A program made the position numbers and the translations under genes. DNA of 48,399 bases, from contig DAQK01000018.1 in NCBI GenBank assembly GCA_002502855.1, positions 1-48,399 of the forward strand, read 5' to 3'. Below, piece after piece: positions 46,608 to 48,399 of this stretch. How positions within the stretch are numbered: the first letter of the stretch is position 1; every line of letters starts with the position of its first letter. The notes under the pieces were generated by a model. It had not been told where the DNA came from, did no database searches, and saw only the letters and a list, made by a program, of their open reading frames with translations. This DNA comes from Methanobacterium sp. UBA279. Lineage in GTDB: Archaea > Methanobacteriota > Methanobacteria > Methanobacteriales > Methanobacteriaceae.

Positions 46608-46680
46608 AAGGTGAACCCTTTCTTACTCGTCCCACCCCGTATCCACGGGCCTCATTCTTTCAGAAGGACTTACTCACCTT
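46608..46680 (-). ncRNA. candidate structured small RNA
   Basis: This 73-base stretch is much richer in G+C than its surroundings. On the minus strand it is closed by AAGGTGA/TCACCTT (7 bp); inside are GTCC/GGAC, a hairpin CCCGT-GGAT-ACGGG, and a small TTCT/AGAA stem. A perfect box A (TTTATATA, 46704-46711) places the predicted transcription start at about 46680, exactly the first base of the outer stem. T-rich sequence follows the 3' end (ccttttcattttcatcgcttttt). It matches no RNA family I recognise. A 10-codon frame (MRPVDTGWDE-stop) inside it is an alternative reading. Confidence 0.5.
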
Positions 46681-46703
46681 AAAATATAATAAGTATAACG
46701 AGA

Positions 46704-46711
46704 TATATAAA
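46704..46711 (-). promoter_or_regulatory. box A promoter upstream of the candidate small RNA
   Basis: On the minus strand this reads TTTATATA, preceded by the purine-rich BRE-like gaaaaa. No protein gene begins within a usual distance on this strand; the structured segment at 46608-46680 is the only feature it could serve. Confidence 0.6.
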
Positions 46712-46804
46712 TTTTTCTGGTCATACCATATTGATACTTGGTAATATAGTTAATGCGTATTTTTAGTTAAAGTAAATCGAAATTTTAATTTTTTCTTGAA
46801 AAAC

Positions 46805-47015
46805 TTATAAAATCTTGATCTTTTTATACAGGGTATCCCTCTCCGCCGGCACCCGGCCCATATCTCTGATTATCTTCTGGAAGTTTTCCCGGTGTGATTT
46901 GCACCATGCTCTGCCCCTGCAAATTTGGATATGTTCTCCTTTCCCAAGTTCCTCCCAAGTCATTTGCCCCTGCGATGAAGCATACTTGGACGAATTTAAA
47001 TCCAGTCTCACCCAT
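46805..47015 (-). pseudogene. 3' fragment of a CofH-like radical SAM gene (FO synthase subunit 2)
   Basis: Across three minus-strand frames the segment reads KFVQVCFIAGANDLGGTW, then ENISKFAGAEHG, then KIIRDMGRVPAERDTLYK. GANDLGGT...EENISK.AGA.HG...R.IR..GR.P.ERDTLY is the C-terminal signature of CofH, which makes the deazaflavin FO of coenzyme F420. Only about 70 residues remain and two frameshifts break them. The core of the enzyme, including the radical SAM cluster, is absent; a functional cofH is presumably elsewhere. Confidence 0.8.
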
Positions 47016-47063
47016 AAATTTTTATTGAATTGATGAATGCGAAACTTAAAAATACCATCACTC

Positions 47064-47402
47064 CTAATCCTCTACTTCTTCCCTCCACTCTTCTTTCATC
47101 TTTTTCAACCGGGTTTGGAGTTTTTTAATTTCAGAAGATAGTTCATTGGTCCTTTTCATGTACTGGTAGAGGTATTCTTCACTTTCTGCTGCCTGCTTGT
47201 CTGCATTCAGTTCTCGGACTTCTTCGAACTTTATGTATCCGGTTATATGTCCAAAGTTGTGGTTATATTGAACTATAGCATCCTCTACATTTTTGAGGCT
47301 TTCTAAAGCGTTACTCTCTTTTAATAATTCTGTTAATCTTTTTTCGTCTTCTAAAAAAGTTTTAATCTGGTCTTCCCAAAACATCTCAACAACCTTATTC
47401 AT
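47064..47402 (-). CDS. hypothetical coiled-coil protein
   Basis: The 112-residue acidic protein is almost wholly helical, with heptad-like EIKKLQTRLKKMKEEWREEV at the C-terminus and FLEDEKRLTELLKESNALES earlier. No family is recognised. It begins 10 bases after the HicB stop on the same strand, the place where a HicA toxin is sometimes found, but it bears no HicA motif. Confidence 0.55.
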   Translation of the reverse strand: MNKVVEMFWEDQIKTFLEDEKRLTELLKESNALESLKNVEDAIVQYNHNFGHITGYIKFEEVRELNADKQAAESEEYLYQYMKRTNELSSEIKKLQTRLKKMKEEWREEVED

Positions 47403-47412
47403 TTATTAAATA

Positions 47413-47613
47413 TTATAAAAAACAGGATTCGGGTATTTCTTCCTCATGTTCCTTTAAACTATCGATGTACAATTCAATTGCTTCCCTTGCCATTTCTATT
47501 GCTTCATCTAAAGAATCTCCATATGTGACGCAGCCAGGCAGTGTCGGAATTATTACAGTATAGCCACCTTCTGGTTCTTTTCTAAGCAATAGTCGGTAAG
47601 TCATTGGTTTCAT
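47413..47613 (-). CDS. HicB-family antitoxin (orphan)
   Basis: The 66-residue protein has the HicB partial RNase H fold pattern TYRLLLRKEPEGGYTVIIPT, LPGCVTYGDSLDEAIEMARE, AIELYIDSLKEHEEEIPES. HicB proteins neutralise HicA mRNA interferases. No HicA is found on either side, so this is an orphan or partner of the coiled-coil protein encoded downstream. A decayed relative, with a HicA remnant, lies at 44620-44978. The ATG lies in sequence continuous with the decayed DUF2115 copy upstream. Confidence 0.85.
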   Translation of the reverse strand: MKPMTYRLLLRKEPEGGYTVIIPTLPGCVTYGDSLDEAIEMAREAIELYIDSLKEHEEEIPESCFL

Positions 47614-47629
47614 AAATATTTACCTTAAT

Positions 47630-48164
47630 TGTGTCTTCAAATAATTCCTTTACACAGGCTACACAACACCTGCAAAGGCTGAACTGCTCATTTTATATAT
47701 AACTTCTTCGCGGTGCAGAAGTAAATAACTCCCTCTTGGTACACCACCAAACTCGATACCCGATCAGTTAGCCAGCATGGCACAGACCCGAGCGGGTAGT
47801 ACTTGGTACACCACCAAACTCGATACCCGATGGGTGTAAGGATTTTCCTGTGATGAAGGTTAGGTATATGGATATGAGTTTGGTGAACTCCTTGAATTTT
47901 TCATCCACCGGGCCGTGTAACTGGAAGTATCTGTCCACACCTGTTTTCAAGGTCATATAATTTTTCCACATCAACATTCCCACGTACTTCATCGGGTGAT
48001 AAATCCAGTATCTCATGGAAGTTCTGGAGGTTGTACCTGGAAACAGCGCACTGCACCGACTTATTATTTACATCCAAACAGTCCGGATTAGATTTTAACT
48101 TTGATTTATACGGTTCGATATCCTGTTGCAGTCTTAAAAGTAGTTTAGAAGTTTTCATTTCCAT
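47630..48164 (-). pseudogene. second DUF2115 (UPF0305) gene, decayed
   Basis: The N-terminal frame from ATG 48164 reads MEMKTSKLLLRLQQDIEPYK through ILDLSPDEVRGNVDVEKLYD and is lost near 47940. A shifted frame continues ISIYLTFITGKSLHPSGIEF, matching STFIREEPVHPVGTSF in the intact copy at 30602-31147. The end is disrupted by a 67-base insertion with 30-base direct repeats (47735-47831), after which GSYLLLHREEVIY and, one base shifted, CRCCVACVKELF recall the Cys tail of the family. At least three lesions inactivate it. Confidence 0.75.
47735..47831. repeat. 30-base direct repeats flanking a 37-base insert
   Basis: The 30 bases at 47735-47764 recur exactly at 47802-47831, separated by 37 bases. 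Removal of one 67-base unit restores a continuous DUF2115 reading (GIEFGGVPRGSYLLLHREE), so this is an insertion within a once-open frame. 67 is not a multiple of three. Confidence 0.92.
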
Positions 48165-48221
48165 CCGGTAATCAATATAGAAATAGATCTATAAATAACC
48201 AAATAATTTCATGCAAATATC

Positions 48222-48268
48222 AGAAAAGAATTCTGTAAATTAATAGGAAAGGAATTCTACTAATTAAT
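48222..48268. repeat. two imperfect 23-24-base tandem copies
   Basis: agaaaagaattctgtaaattaat (48222-48244) and aggaaaggaattctactaattaat (48245-48268) lie in the AT-rich gap downstream of the partial gene at the window end. Confidence 0.6.
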
Positions 48269-48286
48269 AAAAATAATAAATAGAGA

Positions 48287-48399
48287 TTAGGTATTCTCTG
48301 TTTCTAAATCCGATTTCCCTTTCTTTTCCGGTAATTTGATGACGACTATTTCCTCTTCAACTGCTCCGGGGTCCTTTTCTATGCATTCTTTGATCTTGG
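48287..48399 (-). CDS. 3' end of an unidentified gene, cut by the window edge
   Basis: The minus strand is open from the window end to a TAA at 48287-48289. The last 36 residues read KIKECIEKDPGAVEEEIVVI then KLPEKKGKSDLETENT: an acidic helix, a short beta strand and a charged tail. Too little is present to name a family. Confidence 0.5.
   Translation of the reverse strand, partial: KIKECIEKDPGAVEEEIVVIKLPEKKGKSDLETENT

Noticed and set aside
46815..47033. Plus-strand ORF of 72 codons opposite the cofH fragment
   Set aside because: The minus strand carries a recognisable protein signature; the plus-strand frame has none.

Overview
The window is a stretch of archaeal chromosome, almost certainly from the order Methanobacteriales (a Methanobacterium-like methanogen). 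Support: an archaeal thermosome, a GHMP-type shikimate kinase, an archaeal HMG-CoA synthase/thiolase pair, archaeal/eukaryotic ribosomal protein S17e, helicase Hel308, archaeal Elp3, an MTH865-family protein, DUF2098, DUF2115/UPF0305, DUF2284, and box A (TTTATATA) promoters with GGTG/GGAGG ribosome binding sites. From memory, much of the gene order (HMGS, thiolase, thermosome, asd-dapB-dapA-lysC-rps17e-chorismate mutase-shikimate kinase, thioredoxin, cbiD, moaC, hel308, DUF2115) resembles Methanothermobacter thermautotrophicus. Intergenic DNA is very AT-rich, and the housekeeping genes are clearly richer in G+C.

Layout. 1-2.6 kb: eroded DNA (a possible MITE or IS end, a TPR-like remnant), a small M14-type peptidase, a frameshifted small gene and a DUF1622 membrane protein, then tRNA-Glu(CTC). 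2.7-9.1 kb: lipoprotein, RNase H-like exonuclease, a heavily frameshifted amino-acid permease, msrA, a hotdog thioesterase, an MTH865 protein facing a winged-helix regulator, and a 5-formyl-THF cyclo-ligase-like protein. 9.3-15.3 kb: mevalonate entry genes (HMGS, thiolase), a dead SDR/ketopantoate-reductase chimera with an intact TetR gene, and the thermosome. 15.4-17.6 kb: a coiled-coil protein and a secreted M14-like protein with two Ig-like repeats. 17.8-24.5 kb: a minus-strand biosynthetic cluster (shikimate kinase, chorismate mutase, S17e, aspartokinase, dapA, dapB, asd) interrupted between dapB and asd by an AT-rich gene for a PLD nuclease fused to OB folds. 25.3-31.1 kb: thioredoxin, cbiD, glycosyltransferase, moaC, hel308, DUF2115. 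31.3-39.6 kb: a broken HEAT-like gene, DUF2098, PRC barrel, S2P-CBS protease, elp3, deoC, a cyclophilin-like protein, a MOP flippase and a methyltransferase. 39.8-48.4 kb: an accessory, decaying region with a dead TetR gene, a dead IS630 element, DUF2284, a MoxR/VWA pair, hicBA remnants, an unknown decayed gene, DUF3800, a candidate small RNA, a cofH 3' fragment, an orphan HicB and a decayed second DUF2115 copy.

Two themes stand out. First, gene decay is unusually dense: about ten pseudogenes, most broken by 1-base indels (often in homopolymers) plus a few clean nonsense changes. Some could be assembly errors, but in-frame nonsense changes and a mutated catalytic residue argue that much of it is real. 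Second, several genes carry imperfect duplications of their own last codons, stop codon included, just past the stop. The best candidate for something undescribed is a GC-rich, foldable segment of about 73 nt at 46608-46680 (minus strand) with a perfect box A at the expected distance; the PLD-OB fusion gene is second.
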